Part shown: piece after piece, positions 35,327-44,359 of the stretch
How the letters are laid out: every line of letters begins with the position of its first letter
Numbering within the stretch: the stretch's first letter is position 1
Origin: UBA57 sp963577725
GTDB lineage: Archaea; Thermoproteota; Nitrososphaeria; Nitrososphaerales; UBA57
DNA length: 64,000 bases
Assembly (NCBI GenBank): GCA_047517285.1
Contig: JAKZTE010000002.1
Span: 1-64,000 of the forward strand
Direction of reading: 5' to 3'
Position numbers and translations under genes: made by a program
Notes under the pieces: model-generated
What the model was told of the DNA's origin: nothing
Seen by the model: the letters and a program-made list of their open reading frames with translations, nothing else
Databases searched by the model: none

Positions 35327-36064
35327 TCAATATTTCATATTATTTGAAATAATCAAGTCAATAACTTCGCAAACACAATCGCCATTTGTTTTATCTGATG
35401 TGTAAACTGATTTTTCTTTGACCAGATCATGGGAATTAGATACGGCAATAGGATATCGAACAACGTCAAATACGGATAAATCATTTAGAGAATCTCCAAT
35501 AGCAACAACTGAATGTGGGTTAATTTTTTCAGATTTTAATGTTTTTTTCAAGGCAAATCCTTTACTGATATTCGGAGGCATAAGATTAATCATTTCGTCA
35601 GAACGAGTAATATTCAAATCAAGGTTTTTTTTAGACAAAACATCAGAAACCTCATTAAGAAAATCGTCGACATTAATTCTAGGTTCTCGATCAAGAGCAA
35701 TAATTACATTTTTGTCGTGATGTGCTTCTTTTGGAATGATGCAGAAAGGGAGCCAAGAAGACAGATTATTTTTAAGTAATATCAAATCCTTTTGTTCTCC
35801 CAATAGAGTTAATTCATGAGTGCGACAATCATAAGTAACAGTTCCTTCTTCGCAGATAACAACATCGTCAATTCCCAAGCATCTGGCGATTCCAAGAACA
35901 TAATGTAATGTTCGTCCACTAGAAATAATTACACGGACCCCACTATCTACAAGATTACGAATTTTTTCAATTTCTTCTAATAATAGTCTAGATGTTCCAA
36001 ATACTGTTCCATCTAAATCAAGTACAAGAAGATCGATTTGATCAGAAAAAATCTCTTGATTCAC
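35327..36064 (-). CDS. HAD phosphatase, Cof/phosphoglycolate phosphatase type
   Basis: 245 residues. Motif I is VLDLDGTVF with both aspartates, motif II ISSGRTLHYV, motif III lysine in KGFALKKTL and motif IV GDSLNDLSVFDVV. The cap domain position fits the C2B (Cof) subgroup, which includes archaeal phosphoglycolate and sugar phosphatases. Substrate is not readable from sequence. Confidence 0.85.
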   Translation of the reverse strand: MNQEIFSDQIDLLVLDLDGTVFGTSRLLLEEIEKIRNLVDSGVRVIISSGRTLHYVLGIARCLGIDDVVICEEGTVTYDCRTHELTLLGEQKDLILLKNNLSSWLPFCIIPKEAHHDKNVIIALDREPRINVDDFLNEVSDVLSKKNLDLNITRSDEMINLMPPNISKGFALKKTLKSEKINPHSVVAIGDSLNDLSVFDVVRYPIAVSNSHDLVKEKSVYTSDKTNGDCVCEVIDLIISNNMKY

Positions 36065-36103
36065 AGAATAGAATTAAAAAAGTAATATATAACTAATTAG
36101 AAA

Positions 36104-36192
36104 TGCCGAGAGCCGGATTTGAACCAGCGACAGCTCCGGCTTCAGCGGAGTGCTGGAGTTTTACAATCTCTCCCAGGCTGAGCTACCTCGGC
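36104..36192 (-). tRNA. tRNA-Phe(GAA) with an intron at the base of the D arm
   Basis: Removing ATTGTAAAACTCCAG (36153-36167) leaves a perfect 74-base tRNA. It has acceptor GCCGAGG/TCTCGGC, D arm GCTCAGCCTGGGAGAGC, anticodon arm CTCCG-CTGAAGC-CGGAG with GAA at 36141-36143, T arm GCTGGTTCAAATCCGGC and discriminator A. The extra 15 bases lie near position 24/25. CTGG before and CCAG within the insert can pair, as expected for a bulge-helix-bulge. The exact splice point is ambiguous by one or two bases because AG is repeated. Confidence 0.88.
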
Positions 36193-36258
36193 AGTAAATA
36201 AATTTCAATATTATAGAATATAATGTTTGCAATTTATCAATATTTCAGTAATAGATAA

Positions 36259-36352
36259 TGCGGTCGACGGGATTTGAACCCGTGTTACGGAGTTGGAAAC
36301 CCCGTGTCCTAGACCAGATTTTCCCCTAATTAAAGGACTGGACGACAACCGC
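36259..36352 (-). tRNA. tRNA-Gly(TCC) with an intron in the D loop
   Basis: Acceptor GCGGTTG pairs with CGACCGC, discriminator A. Anticodon arm is CGGGG-TTTCCAA-CTCCG with TCC at 36295-36297, and the T arm is ACGGGTTCAAATCCCGT. The D arm becomes normal (GTCCAGTCTGGTCTAGGAC) only when about 19 bases (36318-36336) are removed from its loop. CCAG and CTGG flanking the insert can pair. Mature length is 75. Splice points are approximate. Confidence 0.87.
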
Positions 36353-36386
36353 TAGATTCTAAGAGATAGTAGTAGATAAAAAATAT

Positions 36387-37049
36387 TTAGGATATATTGA
36401 TATTAGATTTCTCAATTTCGTATATAATTCTGGAACATGCGGTATGGGATTCGAGATTATGATTTCCAAGAGAGATTAAATCATCGACTGAATTAAGAAT
36501 ATTATTAGAGAATGTTCCATGTGAGAATCCGCCTATCAATATAGTTGGGCGATTTGAATTGATTATTTTATCAGATACATAATTGGAGGTCAGTATTTTA
36601 CCATGTTTGGACAGACCAACAACATGATCTGGGTCAATTGAATCAATAAGTTTGTTAAAAGATGATTTTTGTATTTTAATTAATGAATCATCATTGCCAT
36701 TTTTTGAATAATTAAGAAATAATTTTTCGAAAAGGCCGATAAACCGATGATATGATTTTGGTAAACGAACTCCTAATTCAATATCAAGTACATAATCAGA
36801 AATCGTATGGATATAGAATTTCATTTTCTTTTCCAAGTATAAAGGAGTAGAAGTTATTGCCATTGAACTCATATGGGTGATGTCAGGTCTTCCTCTTTTG
36901 TCAACATTATCTAGCCGGTCCATCAAGTGTGAATGGTAACTCTTATCTAGAAACGTATGAGTATTAATTTTTGATTTAGAATTGTTTGATAATTCGTCTG
37001 GAAGTATTTCCAATGCGGATTCAGTGAGAATAATAGTAATATAGTCCAC
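36387..37049 (-). CDS. nep1: rRNA pseudouridine N1-methyltransferase Nep1/Emg1
   Basis: 220 residues, SPOUT-class. It methylates a pseudouridine in small-subunit rRNA during ribosome assembly. Hallmarks are ILTESALEILPDEL, FLDKSYHSHLMDRLDNVDKR followed by GRPDITH, YIHTISDYVLDIELGVRLPK with SYHRFIGLFEKLF, and the knot region ILIGGFSHGTFSNN. It is divergent from rnp4 and S19e, so translation genes cluster here. Confidence 0.9.
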   Translation of the reverse strand: MDYITIILTESALEILPDELSNNSKSKINTHTFLDKSYHSHLMDRLDNVDKRGRPDITHMSSMAITSTPLYLEKKMKFYIHTISDYVLDIELGVRLPKSYHRFIGLFEKLFLNYSKNGNDDSLIKIQKSSFNKLIDSIDPDHVVGLSKHGKILTSNYVSDKIINSNRPTILIGGFSHGTFSNNILNSVDDLISLGNHNLESHTACSRIIYEIEKSNINIS

Positions 37050-37093
37050 AATATATAAAAAATTTGTATTGTTAAATAGGTTTTGTAGATTAA

Positions 37094-37414
37094 ATGAATA
37101 TTAAGAAGAAAAAGCGGCAAATAGCAGAAAATAGGGTAGGTCAGCTAGCCATAGAAGTAGAGAAATCATTAAGAGATAATCGCAATCTTGCTGAGATACA
37201 AGCAAGGCAAGCAAGAGAATTCTCAAAGAAATTCAATATAAAGAATGGATTTTCTCAGAGAATGTTGTTCTGTCATAAATGTAAACGGTTCATTGTACCT
37301 GGATTTAATTCTCGAATAAGACTTTCAAAGATAAGAAAATCAGTAAATATTACTTGTCTATGTTGTGGGTTTACATATAGAAAAATGATAAACAAGAGTC
37401 AAACCTATATATGA
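37094..37414 (+). CDS. rnp4: RNase P protein component 4 (Rpp21/Rpr2)
   Basis: 106 residues. Two N-terminal helices rich in Lys/Arg precede a zinc ribbon formed by CHKC (about 80-83) and CLCC (about 96-99), the pattern of the archaeal Rnp4 family. It is part of the RNase P holoenzyme that trims tRNA 5' ends. The S19e gene starts 11 bases after its stop. Confidence 0.88.
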   Translation: MNIKKKKRQIAENRVGQLAIEVEKSLRDNRNLAEIQARQAREFSKKFNIKNGFSQRMLFCHKCKRFIVPGFNSRIRLSKIRKSVNITCLCCGFTYRKMINKSQTYI

Positions 37415-37425
37415 TATAAATTATT

Positions 37426-37893
37426 GTGAATCTGAATTTGACAAACGTTAATGAAGTACCAGCGGATCTCTTAATAGAAACATTAGCTTCAATGCTAAAA
37501 GATGAGAATATTGTCACGCCGCCAGAATGGTCAAATTTTGTAAAAACAGGATCACATGCGGAAAGACCGCCACAGAGTGATGATTGGTGGTATCAAAGAT
37601 GTGCTTCTTTATTAAGAAAAGTTTACTTACATGGTCCGATAGGGTTATCAGACTTACAAGATTTTTATGGTGGCAAGAAGAATATTAAATTTGCAAAAAG
37701 ACATCAACGAAAAGCAGGTCAATCAGCAATCAGAAAACCATTACAGCAATTAGAATCAGCAGGTTATATTGAAAAGAAGGAAACACAAGGAAGAATTATT
37801 TCAGGAAAAGGAATGAGTTTAATTGATAAAACTAGTGCAGTTTTATTAAAGAATCTTGCAGAGAGCAATTCTGAATTAAAAAGATACGTATAA
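37426..37893 (+). CDS. rps19e: Ribosomal protein S19e
   Basis: 155 residues from a GTG start. Conserved stretches are NVNEVPADLLIETLASMLKD, PPEWSNFVKTGSHAERPPQS then DDWWYQRCASLLRKVYLHGP and SAIRKPLQQLESAGYIEK. It is an archaeal/eukaryotic small-subunit protein needed for rRNA maturation. It lies directly after rnp4, in one transcript. Confidence 0.94.
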   Translation: MNLNLTNVNEVPADLLIETLASMLKDENIVTPPEWSNFVKTGSHAERPPQSDDWWYQRCASLLRKVYLHGPIGLSDLQDFYGGKKNIKFAKRHQRKAGQSAIRKPLQQLESAGYIEKKETQGRIISGKGMSLIDKTSAVLLKNLAESNSELKRYV

Positions 37894-37954
37894 TATTTTC
37901 TACAGGTTTATTAGTTAACACAATTTAATAAATTGTGAATTAAGAGGATATTTA

Positions 37955-38584
37955 TTGTTAGCGATATTTGATACAGAAGGCGTTTTGATTGATGGTGAAT
38001 TTTTACCAGAATTAGCGAAAATTGTAGGAAAGGAAGAGGAGATCTGGAAGATAACAAAAAAAGGCATAAGCGGTGAGATAGAATGGGAAAAAGGTCTGAT
38101 TGACAGAATTAATGAATTAAAAGGTGTGTCATATGAAGATTGTATGAAAGTGTCAGATAATATGCCGATTATGAATGGTGCAAAAGAAACATTTAATGAA
38201 TTACGGCAGTTAGGATTCAAAACTATAACTGTGTCGGGTGGTCCAGATATCTTAATTGACAGAATTAAAGAAGAATTGCAAATAGATTATGCTTTTTCAA
38301 ATAGATTAATTTTTGAAGAGAAGAAATTACAAGGAGTAGAGATAAACGTGGGATCTGATAAAACAATACCAATTAGAAACACTTTAGACATAATGAATAA
38401 ACAAAAAGATGAGATAGTAATAACTGTAGATGGTGCAAATGATATCAAATTATTTGATTTAGCGGGATTGAGGATTTCGTTCAATGGAACAGAAATAATT
38501 AAGGAAAAGTCAGATTCTGCTGTAGAGAAAAAGGATTTGAGAGAGATAATACCAATTATTAAAGAAAAATTTAGTTTAGAATAA
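37955..38584 (+). CDS. SerB/ThrH-like HAD phosphatase
   Basis: 209 residues from a probable TTG start. Motif I reads FDTEGVLID: nucleophile D6 is kept, but the usual second Asp is E8, as in the ThrH branch (DxEG). Motif II is TVSGGPDILIDRI and motif IV VDGANDIKLF. The fit is phosphoserine phosphatase or a relative making serine or homoserine phosphate. It is convergent with carB, four bases between the stops. Confidence 0.8.
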   Translation: MLAIFDTEGVLIDGEFLPELAKIVGKEEEIWKITKKGISGEIEWEKGLIDRINELKGVSYEDCMKVSDNMPIMNGAKETFNELRQLGFKTITVSGGPDILIDRIKEELQIDYAFSNRLIFEEKKLQGVEINVGSDKTIPIRNTLDIMNKQKDEIVITVDGANDIKLFDLAGLRISFNGTEIIKEKSDSAVEKKDLREIIPIIKEKFSLE

Positions 38585-38588
38585 AAAT

Positions 38589-41500
38589 TTATTGTTTAGC
38601 AGTTTCCGTAATAGTGAGTGTATTATTACTGAGCCAATCAAGACCATCGACAAAAACTTCAGCTAACTCAATGGTTGTGATTACAGGAATTCCCAATTCA
38701 ACCGCTTTTCTGCGTATAAGATATTCATCTTCTATTATAGAATCAGCATTATTGGAAGATTTAATCATAGGAATGTTGATGATTAGATCGAATTCACGTT
38801 TAAGTAGATAATCTTCTAAATTAGGTTTCCTTTCGTATTCTCCAATTTTATAGAGTGCAATAGAATCAATATTATTAGAGTCAAGAAAATCAGCAGTGTG
38901 TTCAGTAGCAAATGTCTTAAAACCAAGTTCAGAGAATTTTTTAATTATAGGTAAGAGTTTTTGTTTTTTCTCATCGCCGCCAATACTTACAAGTATACTA
39001 CCGTTTTTACGCGGTATATTATAACCAGCAGAGATTAGTGATTTAAGAAAAGCGTCATAAAAGTTTTTACCAAAACATGCAACTTCGCCAGTAGATTGCA
39101 TTTCAACTCCAAGATTAGGATCGGCGCCATCTAACTGCATAAAAGAGAACTGAGGAACTTTTACTCCAACAGATTGAATATTTCTATAATTATGGGAATC
39201 TGAGGAAATCTCTTTTCCCAATAATACATCAGCAGACATTTGCATAAGATTCACACCGCTATATTTTGACACAAATGGCATAGATCTAGAAGATCGTAGA
39301 TTACATTCGATAACTGAAACAGACCCATCTTTAACAATAAATTGCGTATTGAATGGTCCTTTAATTTGTAGTTGCGTCGCAATTTTATTTGTATAATCAA
39401 TAATCAGTGATTCTTCACTAGGGTCTAAAGTTCGAGGTGGAATAGTCATTATTGCATCGCCAGAATGGATGCCTGCTTTTTCTATATGTTCAATGATAGC
39501 CCCAATAAAGACGTGAGTTCCATCAGATACTGCGTCTACTTCAATTTCTCGGGCATTTTCAATAAATTTACTGACTACTACAGGATAATCAGCATTAACT
39601 TTTGCAGCATCTTCAAGAAATGTTTTAAGATTGTCGTCAGTCCAAATTACTCTCATTGCTGCGCCACTAAGAACATAAGAAGGTCTTACTAGAAGAGGAT
39701 ATTTTTGTTCAGTAGCAAATTTATATGCGCTATCTAAAGAAGTGAATGTTTGCCAAGATGGTTGAGAGACACCAATTTTATCTAATAAGGCGCTAAATTT
39801 TTCACGATTTTCTGCACGGTCGATGTTAGAACTAGAAGTTCCAAACAATTTAACATCACAATTATTTAATTGATTAACAAGGTTATTTGCAGCTTGCCCG
39901 CCAACACATGCAACAAGACCATCTGGTTTTTCTTTATCATAAATATCAAGAATTCTTTCAAGTGTAATTTCTTCGAAATATAGGGTATCGCTCATGTCAT
40001 AATCAGTAGAAACAGTTTCAGGATTGCAATTTACAACTATAATATCATAACCGCGTTCCTTTAATGCCCACACCATATTCATTGTAGACCAATCGAATTC
40101 AACTGAGCTGCCGATTCTGTATGTACCAGCACCTAGAACGATAAGTTTTTTCTTATTAGAAGGTTTAACGTCGTCAAGAGAACCGTCATAGGTCATATAC
40201 AGATAATTTGTTTGCGCAGGCCATTCAGCTGCAAGTGTGTCAATTTGTTTGGTTCTGGGCAAGATATCATGATTTATTCGTATTTTGCGGACTTCAGATT
40301 CATCTTTATTGAGATAAAGAGATAATTGTTTATCTGAAAACCCTTTTTTCTTAGCCTCAAGAAGAAGTGATTTATCATTTAAATCGGGATTTTGTAATAA
40401 TTTACGTTCAATATCAACAACATTTTTGATTTTATTAACATACCATTTGTCTATAGTAGATATTCTTGATATTTCTTCAGGCGTAATGTTTGAACGTAAA
40501 GATTCAACTATATGAAATAGAATTTCATCAGTGAAGTGAACTAAATTATCTGCAAGAGTTTCAGGATTAGAATCAGGATTAGAATTAGAATCAGGTTGAC
40601 ATAGCCCTAATTTATCTATATCAACCATACGAATAGCTTTTTGAAGAGCCTCTTCAAAAGAACTTCCTATAGACATGATCTCTCCAACTGATTTCATTTG
40701 TGTTCCAATTTTTCTTGATACATTTTCAAACTTTTTAAGATCCCATCGCGGCATTTTAATCACAAGATAATCAAGAGATGGTTCAAAACAAGCAGTAGTT
40801 ACACCAGTAACTTGATTGAAAAGTTCAGGAAGAGTTTTACCCAATACAACTTTAGCGGCCAGATAAGCTAAAGGATATCCAGTTGCTTTTGATGCAAGTG
40901 CAGAAGAACGTGATAATCTTGCATTTATTTCTATTACATTATAGTCTTCAGAGTTAGGATCTAAAGAGAATTGTACATTACATTCGCCAATAATTTCACA
41001 AGCAGTTGCTGCTTTAATTGCGATTTCACGCAATTTATGATATTCACGATTAGTAATTGTTTGTGATGGAGCTACGACAATATTATCGCCGGTGTGGACT
41101 TTCATTCCAAGAACATTTTCCATATTACAAACAGCCACACAATTTCCATCAGAATCACGCATTATTTCGTATTCAATCTGTTTCCAATCTCCGAGATATT
41201 CTTCAATTAACACTTGTTTTGTCATGCTATTGGCAATTCCTTTGATGATAATCTCGTCAAGTTCATATTCATTATGAGCTACTCCACCGCCCTTACCGCC
41301 CAACGTATAAGCTGCACGAATCATAACAGGATAGCCGAATTCTTGAACCCATTCTTTGGCTTCTTCTAGAGAATAAACTGCTCGACTTTTCGGCACATCA
41401 ATACCTGATTCAGTCATCTTTTGTTTGAAAAGATCTCTATCTTCAGTGATCTCAATTCCGTGAATTTTGGTACCCAAGACTTTAACATCATATTTAGATA

Positions 41501-41816
41501 GGACGCCTTGTTTGTCAAGTTGAATCCCACAGTTTAATGCAGTTTGACCACCAAAACTTAATAAAATGGCATCGGGACGCTCCTTAGCAATTACTTTAGT
41601 AACAAATTCAGGAATAACAGGAATAGAATATACGTGAGGGCAAATACGCGAATCAGTTTGAATTGTAGCAATATTTGGATTAACTAATACAGTTTCAATA
41701 CCTTCTTCTTTAAGAGCTTTCATACATTGACTTCCAGAATAATCAAATTCGCCTGCTTCGCCAATTTTTATTGCGCCGCTACCAAGAACTAGTACTTTTT
41801 TAATTTTATCAGTCAG
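38589..41816 (-). CDS. carB: Carbamoyl-phosphate synthase large subunit
   Basis: About 1075 residues. Two ATP-grasp halves are present (GYPVMIRAAYTLGGKGGG, and KYPLLVRPSYVLSGAAMRV in the second) plus a C-terminal MGS-like regulatory domain. The first in-frame ATG, at 41723, would remove the essential KVLVLGSGAIKIGEAGEFDY strand and loop. That sequence lies in the open frame just upstream. The frame begins after a TAA and offers only ATC (41819), CTG (41816) or ATT as start. CTG overlaps the carA stop (CTGA), so I place a coupled non-ATG start there. Confidence 0.93.
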   Translation of the reverse strand: MTDKIKKVLVLGSGAIKIGEAGEFDYSGSQCMKALKEEGIETVLVNPNIATIQTDSRICPHVYSIPVIPEFVTKVIAKERPDAILLSFGGQTALNCGIQLDKQGVLSKYDVKVLGTKIHGIEITEDRDLFKQKMTESGIDVPKSRAVYSLEEAKEWVQEFGYPVMIRAAYTLGGKGGGVAHNEYELDEIIIKGIANSMTKQVLIEEYLGDWKQIEYEIMRDSDGNCVAVCNMENVLGMKVHTGDNIVVAPSQTITNREYHKLREIAIKAATACEIIGECNVQFSLDPNSEDYNVIEINARLSRSSALASKATGYPLAYLAAKVVLGKTLPELFNQVTGVTTACFEPSLDYLVIKMPRWDLKKFENVSRKIGTQMKSVGEIMSIGSSFEEALQKAIRMVDIDKLGLCQPDSNSNPDSNPETLADNLVHFTDEILFHIVESLRSNITPEEISRISTIDKWYVNKIKNVVDIERKLLQNPDLNDKSLLLEAKKKGFSDKQLSLYLNKDESEVRKIRINHDILPRTKQIDTLAAEWPAQTNYLYMTYDGSLDDVKPSNKKKLIVLGAGTYRIGSSVEFDWSTMNMVWALKERGYDIIVVNCNPETVSTDYDMSDTLYFEEITLERILDIYDKEKPDGLVACVGGQAANNLVNQLNNCDVKLFGTSSSNIDRAENREKFSALLDKIGVSQPSWQTFTSLDSAYKFATEQKYPLLVRPSYVLSGAAMRVIWTDDNLKTFLEDAAKVNADYPVVVSKFIENAREIEVDAVSDGTHVFIGAIIEHIEKAGIHSGDAIMTIPPRTLDPSEESLIIDYTNKIATQLQIKGPFNTQFIVKDGSVSVIECNLRSSRSMPFVSKYSGVNLMQMSADVLLGKEISSDSHNYRNIQSVGVKVPQFSFMQLDGADPNLGVEMQSTGEVACFGKNFYDAFLKSLISAGYNIPRKNGSILVSIGGDEKKQKLLPIIKKFSELGFKTFATEHTADFLDSNNIDSIALYKIGEYERKPNLEDYLLKREFDLIINIPMIKSSNNADSIIEDEYLIRRKAVELGIPVITTIELAEVFVDGLDWLSNNTLTITETAKQ

Positions 41817-42943
41817 GATTTATCACCAGTAAACATGTCAAAGAATATATCAAAGACATATGAAGTATCGTATGGGCCGGGGTGCGCTTCAGGATGAAAT
41901 TGTACAGCAATACAAGAATCATTATTGTGTTTAACGCCCTCGAGAGAATTATCGTCAAGATTAACAAACCAAGGTTCTAATTCAGTATTGGGTAAGGAAT
42001 TTAGATCGACGGCATAACCATGGTTTTGACTTGTAACAAAACTTCTACCGCTAATCAAATCTTTACAAGATTTATTATGTCCTCGATGTCCATATTGTAA
42101 TTTATAAGTTGATGCGCCTAGTGAAAGTGAGATTAATTGATGGCCTAAACAAATACCCAAAGTAGGAATCGAGGAGTTGCAGATTTTATTAATTGTATCA
42201 AGATATTCATTACAACTTTGTGGATCTCCAGGGCCATTGCTGATAATTATGCCTTTAGGATCATATGCCATAATTTGATTGAAGTCATAATTATATGGAA
42301 CTACTACAGCCGAATAGTTTCTTTTCAATACATTCCTGATGATTCCATTTTTTACTCCAAAATCCAATATTACAACTTTATCTTGATGAGTGCCATATGT
42401 TTTAGGCGTTTTAGTGCTTACATTTTTAAAGAATTCATATGTTTCATAAGATTTCACATTACTTAGAATAGAATCAGGGTCAGCTATAGAATCTTGTTCG
42501 TAGATAATAGCACCCATCATAACGCCAGATTCTCTTATTTTCAATGTTAGGCTGCGAGTATCAATATTACAAATTCCGGTGATTTCTTCGGATTTAAGCC
42601 AATCAGCGAATGTTCGCGTAGAACTCCAATGACTAGGAGATTCACAAAGTTCATTGATAATAACGCCATTAGTTTGAATCTTTGAGGATTCAAAATGAGC
42701 TGGAAGAGAAAATTCGTCATGATTTGAATAATCAGGAACGCCGTAATTTCCAATCAAAGGGTAAGTGAATGATAAGAGTTGACCGCCGTATGACGGATCG
42801 GTCAAGGATTCTGTATAGCCAACCATTCCAGTATTAAAAACTACTTCTCCAATTACTGTAGAAGGTTTGCCAAAGCCTTTACCATAAAATTTACTTCCGT
42901 CTTCTAGTACAAGTACAGCATTATTTCCTACAGAGTCATTCAT
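41813..42943 (-). CDS. carA: Carbamoyl-phosphate synthase small subunit (glutaminase)
   Basis: 376 residues. The N-terminal domain starts ALVLEDGSKFYGKGFG, with VFNTGMVGYTESLTDPSYGG. The class I glutaminase carries Cys in LGICLGHQLISLSLG and the His-Glu pair in VQFHPEAHPGP. It provides ammonia to CarB. The stop codon overlaps the inferred carB start. Its product feeds both pyrimidines and, through ArgF at 30 kb, arginine. Confidence 0.95.
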   Translation of the reverse strand: MNDSVGNNAVLVLEDGSKFYGKGFGKPSTVIGEVVFNTGMVGYTESLTDPSYGGQLLSFTYPLIGNYGVPDYSNHDEFSLPAHFESSKIQTNGVIINELCESPSHWSSTRTFADWLKSEEITGICNIDTRSLTLKIRESGVMMGAIIYEQDSIADPDSILSNVKSYETYEFFKNVSTKTPKTYGTHQDKVVILDFGVKNGIIRNVLKRNYSAVVVPYNYDFNQIMAYDPKGIIISNGPGDPQSCNEYLDTINKICNSSIPTLGICLGHQLISLSLGASTYKLQYGHRGHNKSCKDLISGRSFVTSQNHGYAVDLNSLPNTELEPWFVNLDDNSLEGVKHNNDSCIAVQFHPEAHPGPYDTSYVFDIFFDMFTGDKS

Positions 42944-42977
42944 TAATTGTTAAAACAATATTAACAATATAAGAATT

Positions 42978-44222
42978 TTAAGTCGGATCAGGAGTTAGGC
43001 GGAGAAGAACTGGACTAATAATTGTGGTGACCATTATCACACCCATAAGAAGTGCATAGGAATGGCTATCAATTAATCCGGATGAATATCCTATACCTGC
43101 AATTACTATTCCTACTTCACCTCTTGAGGACATACCAATACCTATACGTTGGGCTTGGATTCTATTACGTAAGAAGATATATCCAGGGATCCCACAGCCA
43201 AGTAATTTACCAACCATAGCCAATGTAAGAATCAATACAAATGCGAATAAATCAATACCAATAATTTCCGCAAGATTAATTTGAGCTCCTACATACGCAA
43301 AGAATATTGGTGCAAAGATAATTCGAATGTGGTTAGTGAATATTTCAATTTTATGTTTAAATTGAGAACCTGCAATTGCCATACCTGCAGCAAAAGTTCC
43401 TACGATAGGAGATAATCCCATGTAATATGCTATTACACCCCATAGAAGAATAATAAAAATTGTTAAAGTTTCAAGAGTTGATGGAGATGATGGAAATCTT
43501 TCTGTATCTTTAGTCAATTCCAGATCACCTGTACGAGAAGCAATAAAATCTAGGAATTTAGGCAAGAAATAAACCGAACCCAATAATAAACCAATCCATA
43601 ATGACAGAGTAAAGACAGTAGTAGAAAGAATACTTGCGATTCCTGGAATAACACCAGTGCTTCCAATTGCAAGAACGACTCCAAGAACAGTTAAACCAAG
43701 TACATCGTCTACCACTGCAGCATAGACCATGATTTGAGATTCAACATTTTTGAGTTGATCAAGTTCTTCAAGCGTTCTAATAGTAATAGCAATACTAGTT
43801 GCAGTAAGAGCAGCTCCAATAAGAAGTGATTCAGTAGAACTAAAACCAACATAGACACTACCATAATAACCTAAGAGAAAAGGAATAACTACACCGGCAG
43901 TTCCAATTACAAATGCAGGAAGGCCTGCCTTTCGGAATTGTTTAAACGTGAATTCTAGTCCAGCACTAAACAAAAGTATCATGCCACCAATTTCAAAGAA
44001 AGTTTCAAAAACAAAGTTTTCATTAACAGGGCCAGTAAACAATGGCTCACCGGCTAAAATAATAAGTCCACCAATTGCAAATGGTCCAAATATTACACCT
44101 GCCAGTATTTCCCCAATCACCTCAGGAAGTTTCATTCTTTTAAAAATTAAACCACATATTTTTGCAGTAACTATCAATAGACTTATTGCAAGAATTGTGG
44201 TGATAGGATTAAAATCCGACAT
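42978..44222 (-). CDS. Cation/proton antiporter, CPA2 (KefB/NapA-like)
   Basis: 414 residues with 12-13 predicted helices. Typical CPA2 stretches are LPEVIGEILAGVIFGPFAI, FSAGLEFTFKQFRKAGLPAF, AAVVDDVLGLTVLGVVLA (the paired Asp motif of the transport site) and ISPVLLRLTPDP at the C-terminus. There is no TrkA-type nucleotide domain. It probably exchanges Na+ or K+ for H+. Confidence 0.9.
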   Translation of the reverse strand: MSDFNPITTILAISLLIVTAKICGLIFKRMKLPEVIGEILAGVIFGPFAIGGLIILAGEPLFTGPVNENFVFETFFEIGGMILLFSAGLEFTFKQFRKAGLPAFVIGTAGVVIPFLLGYYGSVYVGFSSTESLLIGAALTATSIAITIRTLEELDQLKNVESQIMVYAAVVDDVLGLTVLGVVLAIGSTGVIPGIASILSTTVFTLSLWIGLLLGSVYFLPKFLDFIASRTGDLELTKDTERFPSSPSTLETLTIFIILLWGVIAYYMGLSPIVGTFAAGMAIAGSQFKHKIEIFTNHIRIIFAPIFFAYVGAQINLAEIIGIDLFAFVLILTLAMVGKLLGCGIPGYIFLRNRIQAQRIGIGMSSRGEVGIVIAGIGYSSGLIDSHSYALLMGVIMVTTIISPVLLRLTPDPT

Positions 44223-44359
44223 CGTATATCAAGTAAAACTATATAGATAGATGTATATAATTTTTAACAAATTAATTTTAAAATCAATGTATCATAATGA
44301 AGTAGAGAGAGTAGTTTTCCAAATACAAGCAATGATTTGTCATTTTTCCACAGATATTA

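Noticed and set aside
38589..41723. carB looked N-terminally truncated
   Set aside because: The missing conserved residues are encoded in frame directly upstream, so this is a start-codon question and not a truncation.
44223..44359. Gap between antiporter and ABC ATPase genes, checked for a small RNA or gene
   Set aside because: AT-rich with no stable hairpin, tRNA-like fold or convincing open frame; likely just the antiporter promoter.
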